Part shown: piece by piece, positions 17,305 through 25,725 of the stretch | Layout: each line of letters opens with the position of its first letter | How positions within the stretch are numbered: position 1 is the stretch's first letter | NCBI GenBank assembly: GCA_015654615.1 | Contig: JAATGN010000316.1 | Coordinates: forward strand, 1 to 43,617 | DNA from: Rhodospirillales bacterium | GTDB taxonomy: Bacteria > Pseudomonadota > Alphaproteobacteria > Rhodospirillales > Magnetospirillaceae | Length of the DNA: 43,617 nucleotides | Direction: 5' to 3' | Made by a program: the position numbers and the translations under genes | Notes under the pieces: model-generated | Databases searched by the model: none | Seen by the model: only the letters and a program-made list of their open reading frames with translations | Told to the model about the DNA's origin: nothing

Positions 17305-18171
17305 CTACCGCGGTTCGAGGAGGCCGAACAGGCTGACGATGGCCAGGACGCAAACTCCCAGGGCGAGTTCCAGCGCGCTGTTGCGGATAAGCGCCCGCGA
17401 CGCGTCCGGCCGGTCATGAAAATGCGGAACGATGCGATAGCGGTTGATCAGGGCGAGCCCGACCATCAGGGCGACCAGGATGACTTTGGCGCTCAGCAGG
17501 ACCTGATAGGCCGACGACGGATCGAAGGATCCCATTCCCAGGATCAGCACCGCATTGACCCCTCCGGTGAGGAGCACGACGGCGACCGCGGCATGGCCGA
17601 TCGCCGAAAACCGCCGCAAGGCGACGATCGCCTCGTCGCGCAGAGGCGATTTTCCGGCGATGCGCAGGGTTGCCAGCAGCGGGACCAGGCCGCCGAGCCA
17701 AAACCCGCCGCCGAGCAAGTGGACCGCAAGATTGATTCGGTGACTCCAGCCCGCGAGACCCGATTGCGTGGCCGCGTGGCCGACCAGGCCGAGATCCGCC
17801 AGGACAAGGGCCGAGAGGGTCCAGGTCGCGGCAGAACGCCCGGCGACGATTGCCGCCAGGAGCGCGACGACCAGGACGCCGTGCCATTGCCAGACCCGGC
17901 CGAATTCCGTGTCGAGCAGGACCGTTTCGATCGTCCGCGGATTGAAGACGTCCGGCCAGCCTTCGCCCATCAGGCCGCTCTCCGCGAGCAGCCAGCCTGG
18001 GGTGGTGACAACGAGAAGCAGGGCGGCGAGTCCGGCGATCCGCCACATCCCATCGTTCAAGGCGGCGCCGAGCCGCCGAGGCGCGAGCCCCCAACTGAAG
18101 GCGCCCGCGCCGAACAGCAGCATCGTCGCGCCGTAATGGAGCAGGCGGCACAGGACGAAGATTTCGGTCAC
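17305..18171 (-). CDS. copD: Copper resistance protein CopD family membrane protein
   Basis: This 288-aa protein has about eight hydrophobic helices. It shows the CopD arrangement: N-terminal LCRLLHYGATMLLFGAGAF, then LVGHAATQSGLAG, a conserved NLAVHLLGGGFWLGGLVPLL helix and RRFSAIGHAAVAVVLLTGGVNA. Histidines in these helices may bind copper. CopD is thought to move copper across the inner membrane together with periplasmic CopC. copC ends 6 bp upstream, so the two are an operon. The fold is also called the YcnJ/PcoD family. Confidence 0.87.
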   Translation of the reverse strand: MTEIFVLCRLLHYGATMLLFGAGAFSWGLAPRRLGAALNDGMWRIAGLAALLLVVTTPGWLLAESGLMGEGWPDVFNPRTIETVLLDTEFGRVWQWHGVLVVALLAAIVAGRSAATWTLSALVLADLGLVGHAATQSGLAGWSHRINLAVHLLGGGFWLGGLVPLLATLRIAGKSPLRDEAIVALRRFSAIGHAAVAVVLLTGGVNAVLILGMGSFDPSSAYQVLLSAKVILVALMVGLALINRYRIVPHFHDRPDASRALIRNSALELALGVCVLAIVSLFGLLEPR

Positions 18172-18177
18172 CGAAGT

Positions 18178-18564
18178 CTATTGCATGGAATCGAAGCTGT
18201 AGCTGCCCTTGGTCTTGTGTCCGTCGGTCGATAGAGCCTGCCAGTCGACGGTGTATGTGCCATCGGCCAGGGGCGCGGCCAGGGGCACGATCAAAAGAGT
18301 GTTGTCGCCGGAATCGAGCTTGGCCGGGCCGGTTTTGACCAGGGCCTTGTCGGGGCCGGTCAGTTTTACCGTGGTGAACTTCAGTTCCAGCCCTTCGGAG
18401 AATTTGAGCCGCAATTCGGTCGGCGGCGGCATCGCCATGCTGTCGGCGGCCGGTGTCGCGGACAGCAGATGCGCGTGGGCGAAGGCCGGACCGGCGCGGC
18501 CCAGGGAGGTCGTGGCGAGAACCAGCGCGAACAGCGCGACGAGGAAGGCTTTGCGATGGGACAT
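18178..18564 (-). CDS. copC: Periplasmic copper-binding protein CopC
   Basis: This 128-aa protein has a signal peptide cut after AGPAFA (residue 29), which leaves a mature protein that begins HAHLLSATPAADS. The N-terminal histidine, with D114 and H116 in STDGHKTKGSYSF, fits the Cu(II) site of CopC. PTELRLKFSEGLE and DGTYTVDWQALS are family blocks. It is expected to carry copper in the periplasm for CopD, encoded 6 bp downstream. The methionine-rich Cu(I) loop of some CopC proteins is absent, so this looks like a Cu(II)-only type. Confidence 0.9.
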   Translation of the reverse strand: MSHRKAFLVALFALVLATTSLGRAGPAFAHAHLLSATPAADSMAMPPPTELRLKFSEGLELKFTTVKLTGPDKALVKTGPAKLDSGDNTLLIVPLAAPLADGTYTVDWQALSTDGHKTKGSYSFDSMQ

Positions 18565-18626
18565 GGGATGGTCTTTCAAGCAGGATCGTCCGCGCGGGCG
18601 CCAAGCGCCGCGCATGCAACCGTCGG

Positions 18627-19112
18627 TCAAACGGATCGGGAGGTCAACGCTGGCAAAACCTTCGGAGGGGCGCGGCTCCTCTGGGACGAGCATTCGGGGC
18701 GCGGACTGACGGTTCGGCCCGGCCGAACGGAAACCATGGCGATGCGGGGGATGCCGCTTCTGCCGGGCGGGCCGGCGAGGGATTGAAGGATCGCCTGGCC
18801 GCCCAGCATCGGGCATCCCGGCACGCAGCACGCCGGATCATGGGCGGGCGGAGTCCGCCCGTCATGGCCGCCTTGGGGCCACGCGGCGGCGCCCTGGCCG
18901 CAGCCGACGCGGCCGAGATCGGACGCCGCGGCCGCGGCTTGAGCCGCCGCCATCGAACCGGCAACCATCGCCTGAAGAAAAATCAGGCAGGCTGCCGCGC
19001 AGGCGACCCAGAGTCTCCATCGCCGGGGCGGGATTCGACGCAAGCTGGCTCCGATATGCCGTGAACGGGAATCAGATGTGGGGCGTCCTGTCGCGGATAT
19101 CGATATCGGCAC
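18627..19112 (-). CDS. Cys-rich membrane-anchored protein upstream of copCD (DUF2946-like)
   Basis: A hydrophobic segment (RRWRLWVACAAACLIFLQAM) is followed by Ala-rich sequence and a Cys/His cluster (HDPACCVPGCPMLGG). This recalls the small DUF2946-type proteins found with copper genes, but the match is by appearance only. The start is uncertain: GTG at 19112 or TTG at 19043. The C-terminal 45 residues are low in character and might be read-through of spacer. It ends 62 bp before copC on the same strand. A role in metal sensing or handling is inference from context. Confidence 0.5.
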   Translation of the reverse strand: MPISISATGRPTSDSRSRHIGASLRRIPPRRWRLWVACAAACLIFLQAMVAGSMAAAQAAAAASDLGRVGCGQGAAAWPQGGHDGRTPPAHDPACCVPGCPMLGGQAILQSLAGPPGRSGIPRIAMVSVRPGRTVSPRPECSSQRSRAPPKVLPALTSRSV

Positions 19113-19345
19113 GCCATCGATGTTGTGGATAAGTTTCAGGCCTCGCCGGTCTGAACGGCACCGTTCCCGGCCTGGACATCACCAGGAGCGGCGGTTTCGA
19201 GAATGTCGCCACCATCTGCGGCGTCGGGATCGAAACGCCGGAAAACGCGCCGCCCGGACCCCGGAATCGGGCCCTGAAGTTGTATGCGACGCCTCCGCTC
19301 CGCTTTCGGCGGGCTCAAGCGCCGCTCGGGCTTAAGGACGAACCC

Positions 19346-20146
19346 TCAGCCGAAATGGTAGGCGGAGACCGCCTTTCCCCAGATCGTGCCGCTGAAGGCG
19401 TGGCGGCCGGCCTCTCCGCCGGCCGCCCCGGCCGCCACCATCAGCGGCAGAAGATGTTCCTCGCGGGGATGGCAGGCGCGCGCCCCCGGCGCCTCGCTCC
19501 ATTGCGCCAGGCGGACCTCCCGTTCGGCGATCGGACCGTCGCAGAGGATTTGAGTCAGCCAGCGATCGAAGGCCGCCGCCGGCCCGCCGGCCCGCGGATC
19601 GCCCAGGGCCTGCAAATTATGAAAGCTGAGCCCGCTGCCGATGATGGCGATATTGTCGTCGCGCAGCGGGCTCAACGCCTTGCCGATGGCCATATGGCGG
19701 ACGGGATCCAGTCCGGTCTGCAGGGAAAGCTGCAGAATGGGAATGTCGGCGGCGGGAAAGGCGACCTTGAGCGGGATGAAGACGCCGTGGTCGTAATCGC
19801 GCGCCATCTCCACGTCGCTTTCGATACCGGCGTCGGCCAGCAAGGATCGCACCCGCACGGCCAGATCCGGCGCCCCCGGGGCGGGATAGGCCAGGCGGTA
19901 GGTTTGCGGCGGAAAATTGTAGTAATCGAAGAGCAGCCCGGGATTGGCGCCGGCCAGCACGGTGGGGCGCGGCCGTTCCCAATGGGCCGAGACGACGAGA
20001 AGCGCCTCGGGCCGCGCCGGCAGGGTTTCCGGCAGGCCGCGCAGATAAGCCGCCATGGCCACCCACCGGGAAGGCTCGTCGGCCGGCGGGTCCATGAAAA
20101 AGCATGGCCCGCCGCCATGCGGAAGATAGATCGACGGCTGCTTCAT
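19346..20146 (-). CDS. LigB-type extradiol dioxygenase (DOPA 4,5-dioxygenase/YgiD family)
   Basis: This 266-aa protein is of the class III ring-cleaving dioxygenase fold. Likely metal and active-site histidines are H10 (LPHGGGP), H55 (VSAHWE), H120 (DYDHGVFIPL), H176 (GLSFHNL) and H226/H231 (CHPREEH). These match the YgiD/DODA group, which opens catechol rings such as DOPA; the real substrate is unknown. The start ATG overlaps by ATGA the stop of a truncated VOC gene. Encoded on the same strand just downstream of an IclR regulator, it is probably controlled by it. Confidence 0.87.
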   Translation of the reverse strand: MKQPSIYLPHGGGPCFFMDPPADEPSRWVAMAAYLRGLPETLPARPEALLVVSAHWERPRPTVLAGANPGLLFDYYNFPPQTYRLAYPAPGAPDLAVRVRSLLADAGIESDVEMARDYDHGVFIPLKVAFPAADIPILQLSLQTGLDPVRHMAIGKALSPLRDDNIAIIGSGLSFHNLQALGDPRAGGPAAAFDRWLTQILCDGPIAEREVRLAQWSEAPGARACHPREEHLLPLMVAAGAAGGEAGRHAFSGTIWGKAVSAYHFG

Positions 20147-20292
20147 GACGGCGCCCCCTTATTGGCGCGAGCCGGCCCCATCCGATGATGGACGCCCCGC
20201 GGCCGGGCGTCGTTCTGCCGGCCGAAGACCCCGGCATGGAAGGCGCCGGCCGCGGCCGGATCGACGAAGATCAGCGTGTTGGGAACAGCCAT
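20143..20292 (-). pseudogene. Truncated VOC-family (glyoxalase-like) protein
   Basis: The 49-codon frame starts MAVPNTLIFVD and continues AAAGAFHAGVFGRQNDARP. This resembles the first beta-alpha unit of VOC-family dioxygenase/glyoxalase proteins (normally FVDL.S.DP..A..FY..VFGW). The VOC fold needs at least two such units (over 110 aa), so this is a remnant. A few residues appear lost after FVD. The intact start, a purine-rich site upstream and the ATGA overlap with the dioxygenase suggest that it still works as a leader for coupled translation. Confidence 0.6.
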
Positions 20293-20354
20293 CGGGATAC
20301 CCTTTCCGGAGTGACGTGACCGAATGGAAGGATCGTTTGCGAAGGACACCGTCG

Positions 20355-21107
20355 TCATGGCGGCCCCGGCCGCCAGCCCAGCCGGCGCGACGCGGCCTGG
20401 GCGGCGCGCACCACCTCGCCGACGAGCGTCTCGGCGGGGCTGTCGGCGATGAATTGCGACGAGCCGACGATGGCGATGGCGCCCTGCAAGCGATGGCGAT
20501 GATCGAAAATCGGCGCCGCCAGGGCGTTCACGCCCAAAAGCAGCTGATCGGCGGCGGTCGACCAGCCTTGCCGGCGCACCCGCGCGATCTCGGCGGCAAG
20601 CGCCTCGGGATCCGTCACCGTGGCCGGCGTCCAGGCCCGCAGCGGCGTTGCCGTCACCTTGGCTAGCAAGGCGTCCGGCCCGAAGGCGAGAGCGATCCGG
20701 CCATGGGCCGAAGCGTGAAAATCGAGCCGGGCCCCCGCCCGCAAGCCGAATTCCATGATGGTTTTGCCCTGCAGCAGGTCGAGCACGGTGACGCTGTCCT
20801 CGATCAGCGCGGAAATGGTGACCGCCTGGCCGCTCTCGTCGCGCAACCGGGCCATTTCCGGCCGTGCCGCCGTCAACACGTCGAAGCGGTCGCGGACCGA
20901 TTCGCCCAGCAGCAGCACTTTGATGCCGATCTCGTAGCGTTCGGTTTCGGGGCACTGACGGGCATAACCGCGGCTGAGCAGCGATCGCAGGTGGCGATGG
21001 GCCCGGGCCTTGGAAATCCCCAATTCGCTGGCGATATCGGACAGGCCGCGCGGCCGGCCGCAGGCGGCCAGCAGTTCGATCATCCTGAGCACCAGATCGA
21101 CGGACAT
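20355..21107 (-). CDS. IclR-family transcriptional regulator
   Basis: This 250-aa protein has an N-terminal winged helix-turn-helix (about 1-60: LRMIELLAACGRPRGLSDIASELGISKARAHRHLRSLLSRGYA) and a C-terminal ligand-binding domain (about 75-245, with LDFHASAHGRIALAFG and ALAAPIFDHRHRLQGAIAIVG). IclR members bind aromatic or small organic acids and repress or activate nearby catabolic genes. The VOC remnant and the dioxygenase follow on the same strand, 62 bp away. Two palindromes just upstream (21169-21210) may be its own operators. Confidence 0.88.
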   Translation of the reverse strand: MSVDLVLRMIELLAACGRPRGLSDIASELGISKARAHRHLRSLLSRGYARQCPETERYEIGIKVLLLGESVRDRFDVLTAARPEMARLRDESGQAVTISALIEDSVTVLDLLQGKTIMEFGLRAGARLDFHASAHGRIALAFGPDALLAKVTATPLRAWTPATVTDPEALAAEIARVRRQGWSTAADQLLLGVNALAAPIFDHRHRLQGAIAIVGSSQFIADSPAETLVGEVVRAAQAASRRLGWRPGPP

Positions 21108-21168
21108 CAGTCCTTCGGCCGGAGACGAAGCCTCGGGGTGGCGCGAAATCGAAAAAGCCTCCTTTTTG

Positions 21169-21183
21169 TTCCGATCAACGGAA
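21169..21183. promoter_or_regulatory. TTCCG-N5-CGGAA palindrome before iclR
   Basis: A 15-bp inverted repeat, TTCCG ATCAA CGGAA, lies 62 bp upstream of the regulator start. Its length and spacing resemble operators of IclR-family proteins. It is likely an autoregulatory site; this is inference from position and form. Confidence 0.45.
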
Positions 21184-21188
21184 TAGCA

Positions 21189-21210
21189 TTTCGATACACA
21201 GATATCGAAA
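21189..21210. promoter_or_regulatory. TTTCGATA-N6-TATCGAAA palindrome before iclR
   Basis: A perfect 8-bp inverted repeat with a 6-bp spacer begins 6 bp after the TTCCG palindrome. It may be a second operator for the same regulator or overlap the promoter. Its arms differ in sequence from the first site, so another protein could bind it. Confidence 0.4.
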
Positions 21211-21450
21211 CGGCCCTTCGCGCCGTCAAGGGACGATCATGGCTGCATTGTAAAAAACGAATTGGTGTCGTTAACAGCTTGCCGCCGCAGCCTTTTATCG
21301 GGCGGGAGCGGAGGCTTCGCGGGCTGGACGCGGATCCCCGCGCCACAGTTTAGACAAATTTTAATCTTAATTTTTGCACTGCAGCAAATGCGGTGGACCG
21401 CGGAAAACCTCGGCTGTTCACCAAATCGCTCACAGACATGGAGAAACATC

Positions 21451-21621
21451 GTGAAACCCGTCGGTTTGAAATTTCTCGTCGTCGCCTTCGTCCTAGCCAC
21501 GCTTGCCGCCTGCGCGTCGGACCCGCAGATCGCCCAGGGAACGGGGCCGAGCGCCGAACGCGCCCGTCATAACGAAACGCCCGCCACCGAGGGCATCGGA
21601 ATCGGAGAGGGCGGCGGCTGA
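21451..21621 (+). CDS. Small lipoprotein, 56 aa
   Basis: The GTG start at 21451 follows GGAGAAACATC. The protein has a type II signal peptide with lipobox LAACAS (hydrophobic FLVVAFVLATLAAC, Cys at about 21), then a short polar tail rich in Glu and Gly. It should be an outer- or inner-membrane lipoprotein after processing. The tail has no recognised domain. AT-rich DNA at 21350-21380 probably carries its promoter. A stem-loop at 21684-21720 follows the gene. Its function is unknown. Confidence 0.65.
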   Translation: MKPVGLKFLVVAFVLATLAACASDPQIAQGTGPSAERARHNETPATEGIGIGEGGG

Positions 21622-21683
21622 ACGAATGTTCTTCCTCGCCGCGGGAAAAGGACGATAGCCTGCGGCGAACAAGGGTGTTCTAG

Positions 21684-21720
21684 CCACGCTACACGCAAGC
21701 TTCGAGGGCGCGTAGCGTGG
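21684..21720. terminator. Stem-loop between lipoprotein and two-component genes
   Basis: CCACGCTAC (21684-21692) pairs with GTAGCGTGG (21712-21720), and CGC/GCG extends the stem past one mismatch. No T-run follows, so this may be a factor-dependent terminator or a regulatory inverted repeat of the response-regulator promoter region. Confidence 0.4.
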
Positions 21721-21876
21721 TTAGCGCAAGCTTTCATCGACAGCGTCCCCGGGCCGCCATCAAGACCGATGTCCGGCCGTTCCCGGCAACATATCCAATG
21801 TTGAACAAAACGTGATATCTGCCGCCCGGCAAATGAGGGAAAATGCCGGGGCGTCCATATCTGCCCGGGAGCCTTC

Positions 21877-22605
21877 ATGGAACGGCCCAAGCGTGTCCTG
21901 ATCGTCGAGGACGACGTCCACATCGCCGATTTGCTGCGCATGCATCTCAAGGACGAATCCTATGCCGTCGAGCACGCCGCCGACGGTCATGCCGGCATGC
22001 GGCTCCTGGGCGAGGGCCCCTGGGACCTGCTGGTGCTGGACCTGATGCTGCCGGGCGTGGACGGCCTGGAGATCTGCAAGCGGGCCCGCGCCATGAGCCA
22101 TTATGTGCCGATCATCATCATCAGCGCGCGCTCCAGCGAAGTGCACCGCATCCTGGGACTGGAACTGGGCGCCGACGATTACCTGGCCAAGCCCTTCTCC
22201 ATGCTGGAGCTGGTGGCGCGGGCCAGGGCGCTGCTGCGGCGCACCGACGCCCTGGCCCGCAATGCGCGCCTGCAGGCCGGCCAATTGGAATGCCACGGCC
22301 TGATCCTCGACCCGGTGGCGCGTTCGGCCTGGCTGGAGGGCGCCGCCCTCGACCTCACGCCCCGCGAATTCGACCTGCTGTATTTCTTCGCCCGGCATCC
22401 CGACCGGGTGTTCTCGCGCCTCAACCTGCTCAACGAGGTCTGGGGCTACAGCCACGACGGCTACGAGCACACGGTCAATACGCATATCAATCGCCTCCGC
22501 ACCAAGATCGAGGCCGACCCGGCCGTACCCCGGCGGATCCTGACCGTGTGGGGACGCGGTTACAAATTCGCCGCGGCGCCCGGCCCCGCCGCCGGAGAGA
22601 CGTGA
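21877..22605 (+). CDS. OmpR-family response regulator
   Basis: This 242-aa protein has a receiver domain (1-120) with acidic pocket E11/D12/D13, phosphoacceptor D55 (LVLDLMLPG), the Ser/Thr switch in IISARSS and K105 (DDYLAKPFS). It is followed by an OmpR/PhoB winged helix (about 140-230: LDLTPREFDLLYFFARHPDRVFSR...VNTHINRLRTKIE...RGYKFA). The recognition-helix region is intact. Its kinase partner starts at the overlapping TGATG, so the pair is translationally coupled. The signal and target genes cannot be told from sequence. Confidence 0.92.
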   Translation: MERPKRVLIVEDDVHIADLLRMHLKDESYAVEHAADGHAGMRLLGEGPWDLLVLDLMLPGVDGLEICKRARAMSHYVPIIIISARSSEVHRILGLELGADDYLAKPFSMLELVARARALLRRTDALARNARLQAGQLECHGLILDPVARSAWLEGAALDLTPREFDLLYFFARHPDRVFSRLNLLNEVWGYSHDGYEHTVNTHINRLRTKIEADPAVPRRILTVWGRGYKFAAAPGPAAGET

Positions 22606-24068
22606 TGCGACGGCTGACGCTGGCGCAGCGCCTGTCCGCGGTATTCGCCGTACTGCTGCTGGCCTGCAGCGGGATTTCGGTCTGGCTGCAGATCCAATCC
22701 AACGCGCGCCACGAGCAGGCGGTGGTGCAGCAATTGTCCAGCGAACTGGCCGCGCATATCGCCGGCACCGCGCAGCTGATGGATGCCGGCGGCTGGCGGC
22801 CGGAGGCGGTGCGCGGCCTGTTCGACAAGCTGATGGCGGTCAATCCGTCGGTCGAGGTCTATCTGCTGGACAACGATGGTCGCGTCGTCGGCAACGCGGC
22901 GCCTTCGGGACATCTGAAGCGCGATCGGGTCGATCTGGGGCCGATCCGCCGCCTGTTGGCGGGAGAGTCCCTGCCGATACAGGGCGACGACCCGCGCGGC
23001 ACCGAAGCCAGCAAGGTTTTCAGCGCGGCGCCGGTGCAGGTTGACGGCCGGCAGGCCGGTTATGTCTATGTCATCCTGCTGGGCGAAACGCGCGACGCGC
23101 TGGCCGCCGGGCTGGCCGACGACACGGTCCTGCGCACCACGCTGTGGGCCACCGCCGTGGTGGCCTTGCTGGGATTGCTCATGGGACTGCTGGCGTTCCG
23201 GCTGATCACCCGGCCGCTCCGCGCGCTGACCGCGGCCGTGCGCGGTTTCGACGCCCATGGCGAACTGGCGGCCGCCTTGCCGGTCCCGGCGGCCGATGAC
23301 GGGGGAAGCGACGAAATCGCCGTGCTGCGCGCCGCCTTCGCGCAGATGGGACGGCGCATCGCCGAGCAGTGGCGCGAGCTGACCCGCCAGGACCAGCAGC
23401 GGCGCGATCTGGTCGCCAACATCTCCCACGATCTGCGCACGCCGCTGACCTCCCTGCACGGCTATCTGGAAACCCTGCGCCTGAAGGAGGACAGCCTGAG
23501 CGCCGAGGAGCGGCTGCGCTATCTCGACATCGCCCTGGCCCAGAGCGCCAAGGTCGGCCGCCTGGCGCAGGAGCTGTTCGAACTGGCCCGCCTGGAATCC
23601 GGGCTGGTGCAGCCGGAACTGGAAACCTTCTCGCTTGCCGATCTGGTCCAGGACGTGCTGCAGAAGTTCGAGCTGGCCGCCGAGGCGCGCCAGCAGCGGT
23701 TGTCGGTGGAAATCCCGCCCCTCCTGCCCGGCGTGCGGGCCGACTTGGGCATGATCGAGCGGGTGCTGACCAACCTGCTGGACAATGCCGTCCGCCACAC
23801 TCCGGCCGGCACCCGGATCGCCGTGCGCCTGCGGACCTTGCCGGACCGGGTGCAGGTGGAGGTCAGCGATACCGGCCCGGGCATCCCCGAGGCCCTGCGC
23901 GAAGGCCTGTTCATGCGCGCCTCGCGCCTGCTGCGCGGCGCGCAGCACAGCGGCGGCCTGGGCCTGGTCATCGTGCAGCGGATCCTGCAGCTGCATGGCG
24001 GCGAGGTGCGATTGGCCGCGGCGCGCGGCCAGGGCGCGGTGTTCCTCTTCACGCTGCCCGTCGGGTAG
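22605..24068 (+). CDS. Membrane sensor histidine kinase
   Basis: This 487-aa kinase has TM1 at about 8-28, a periplasmic sensor (about 30-175) with a YLLDNDGRVVGNA stretch of a PAS/Cache-like fold, TM2 at about 178-200 and a HAMP linker (ITRPLRALTAAVRGFD onward). HisKA follows with H275 (NISHDLRTPLTSLHGYL), then the ATPase domain: N-box TNLLDNAVRH, G1 DTGPGIP at 422-428 and G2 GGLGLVIV. It phosphorylates the regulator encoded just upstream. The stop lies 34 bp from the convergent ABC-F gene. The signal is not known. Confidence 0.9.
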   Translation: MRRLTLAQRLSAVFAVLLLACSGISVWLQIQSNARHEQAVVQQLSSELAAHIAGTAQLMDAGGWRPEAVRGLFDKLMAVNPSVEVYLLDNDGRVVGNAAPSGHLKRDRVDLGPIRRLLAGESLPIQGDDPRGTEASKVFSAAPVQVDGRQAGYVYVILLGETRDALAAGLADDTVLRTTLWATAVVALLGLLMGLLAFRLITRPLRALTAAVRGFDAHGELAAALPVPAADDGGSDEIAVLRAAFAQMGRRIAEQWRELTRQDQQRRDLVANISHDLRTPLTSLHGYLETLRLKEDSLSAEERLRYLDIALAQSAKVGRLAQELFELARLESGLVQPELETFSLADLVQDVLQKFELAAEARQQRLSVEIPPLLPGVRADLGMIERVLTNLLDNAVRHTPAGTRIAVRLRTLPDRVQVEVSDTGPGIPEALREGLFMRASRLLRGAQHSGGLGLVIVQRILQLHGGEVRLAAARGQGAVFLFTLPVG

Positions 24069-24102
24069 GAGGAAACCCGGCAGGCGGGAGGCCGGCGCCG
24101 GA

Positions 24103-25725
24103 TCAGCCGTGCAGCCCGGGGGCTTCCTGCCCGGTGCGCGCCACATACTCCGTGTAGCCGCCGTCATACTGGTGGATGCCCTCCGGCGTCAGTTCCAGCA
24201 CCCGGTTGGAAAGCCTCGCCAGGAAATGCCGGTCGTGCGACACGAACAGCATGGTCCCCTCGTAGGCGGCCAGCGCCGTGATCAACATTTCCTTGGTATC
24301 GAGATCGAGGTGGTTGGTCGGCTCGTCGAGCACCAGGAAATTCGGCGGATTGAACAGCATGGTCGCCATGACGAGCCGGGCCTTTTCTCCGCCGGACAGG
24401 ACGCGGCATTTCTTTTCCACATCGTCGCCGGAAAAGCCGAAACAGCCGGCCAGCGACCGCAGCGGTCCCTGCCCGGCCTGCGGGAAAGAGTCCTCCAGCG
24501 ACTCGAACACCGTCCGCTCGCCGTCGAGCAGTTCCATCGCGTGCTGGGAGAAATAGCCCATCCTGACGCTGCCGCCGACGGCGACGGTCCCGGCGTCCGG
24601 TTCGGTGGCGCCGGCCACCAGCTTCAGCAGCGTCGATTTGCCGGCGCCGTTGACGCCCATGACGCACCAGCGCTCCTTGCGGCGGATCATGAAGTCGAGC
24701 CCCTGATAGATGCTGCGGCTGCCATAGCCCTTGTCGACCTTCCTCATGACCACGACATCCTCGCCCGAGCGCGGGGCCGGCGGGAAGTCGAAGGAGACGA
24801 CCTGGCGGCGCCTCGGCGGCTCGAAGCGCTCGATCTTGTCCAGCTTCTTCACCCGGCTTTGAACCTGGGCGGCGTGCGAGGCCCGGGCCTTGAAGCGCTC
24901 GATGAACTTCAGCTCCTTCGCCAACATGGCTTGCTGCCGGTCGAACTGCGCTTGCTGCTGCTTCTCGTTCAACGCCCGCTGCCGCTCGTAGAAGGCGTAA
25001 TCGCCGGCGTAGCTGGTCAGCGATCCGCCGTCGATCTCGACGATCTTCGTGACGATCCGGTTCAGGAACTCGCGGTCGTGCGAGGTCATCAGCAAAGCGC
25101 CTTCGTAGCCCTTCAGGAATTCCTCCAGCCAGATCAGGCTTTCGAGGTCCAGGTGGTTGCTCGGCTCGTCGAGGAGCATGGCGTCGGGCCGCATCAGCAG
25201 GATGCGGCCGAGCGCCACGCGCATCTTCCAGCCGCCCGACAGCGCGCCGACGTCCGTTTCCATCATCTCCTGGCTGAAGCTGAGCCCGGCCAGCACTTCG
25301 CGCGCCCGCCCCTCCAGTTCGTAGCCGCCCAACTCCTCGAAGCGCGCCTGCACTTCGCCATAGCGCGCGATGATCGCCTCCATGTCGCAGGCCTGGTCGG
25401 GATCGCCCATGGCCGCTTCGAGGCCGGCCAATTCCGTCGCCACCGCGCTGACCGGTCCGGCCCCGTCCATCACTTCGGCGACCGCGCTGCGGCCGGACAT
25501 TTCGCCGACATCCTGACTGAAATAGCCGATCGAAACCTGCTTCTCGATCGCCACCTGGCCCTCGTCCGGCAGCTCTTCGCCGGTGATCATCCGGAACAGC
25601 GTCGTCTTGCCGGCCCCGTTGGGACCGACGAGACCGATTTTTTCGCCCCGATTGAGCGCGGCGGACGCCTCGAAGAAGAGGATGCGGTGACTGTTCTGCT
25701 TGCTGATATTTTCGAAACGTATCAT
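24103..25725 (-). CDS. ABC-F family ATPase (ribosome-associated type)
   Basis: This 540-aa protein has two ATP-binding cassettes and no membrane part. Cassette 1 has Walker A GPNGAGKTT (34-42), signature LSGGWKMRVALGR and Walker B AMLLDEPSNHLD. Cassette 2 has GVNGAGKST, LSGGEKARLVMA and FLVLDEPTNHLD. Between them is a charged helical linker (YERQRALNEKQQQAQFDRQ, FIERFKARASHAAQVQSRVKK), the P-site tRNA interaction motif region of ABC-F proteins. Family members act on the ribosome (EttA, Uup, YbiT) or give antibiotic protection. The subgroup here is unclear; the linker looks nearest YbiT/Uup-like housekeeping forms. Confidence 0.88.
   Translation of the reverse strand: MIRFENISKQNSHRILFFEASAALNRGEKIGLVGPNGAGKTTLFRMITGEELPDEGQVAIEKQVSIGYFSQDVGEMSGRSAVAEVMDGAGPVSAVATELAGLEAAMGDPDQACDMEAIIARYGEVQARFEELGGYELEGRAREVLAGLSFSQEMMETDVGALSGGWKMRVALGRILLMRPDAMLLDEPSNHLDLESLIWLEEFLKGYEGALLMTSHDREFLNRIVTKIVEIDGGSLTSYAGDYAFYERQRALNEKQQQAQFDRQQAMLAKELKFIERFKARASHAAQVQSRVKKLDKIERFEPPRRRQVVSFDFPPAPRSGEDVVVMRKVDKGYGSRSIYQGLDFMIRRKERWCVMGVNGAGKSTLLKLVAGATEPDAGTVAVGGSVRMGYFSQHAMELLDGERTVFESLEDSFPQAGQGPLRSLAGCFGFSGDDVEKKCRVLSGGEKARLVMATMLFNPPNFLVLDEPTNHLDLDTKEMLITALAAYEGTMLFVSHDRHFLARLSNRVLELTPEGIHQYDGGYTEYVARTGQEAPGLHG

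Noticed and set aside
19113-19345. Possible gene fragment in the spacer before the Cys-rich gene
   Set aside because: The plus-strand reading (GLNGTVPGLDITRSGG...) looks mildly protein-like but has no start, no family match and under 80 codons.
21107-21346. 79-codon minus-strand frame upstream of iclR
   Set aside because: It covers the operator palindromes and is composed of Arg/Ser-rich low-character sequence.
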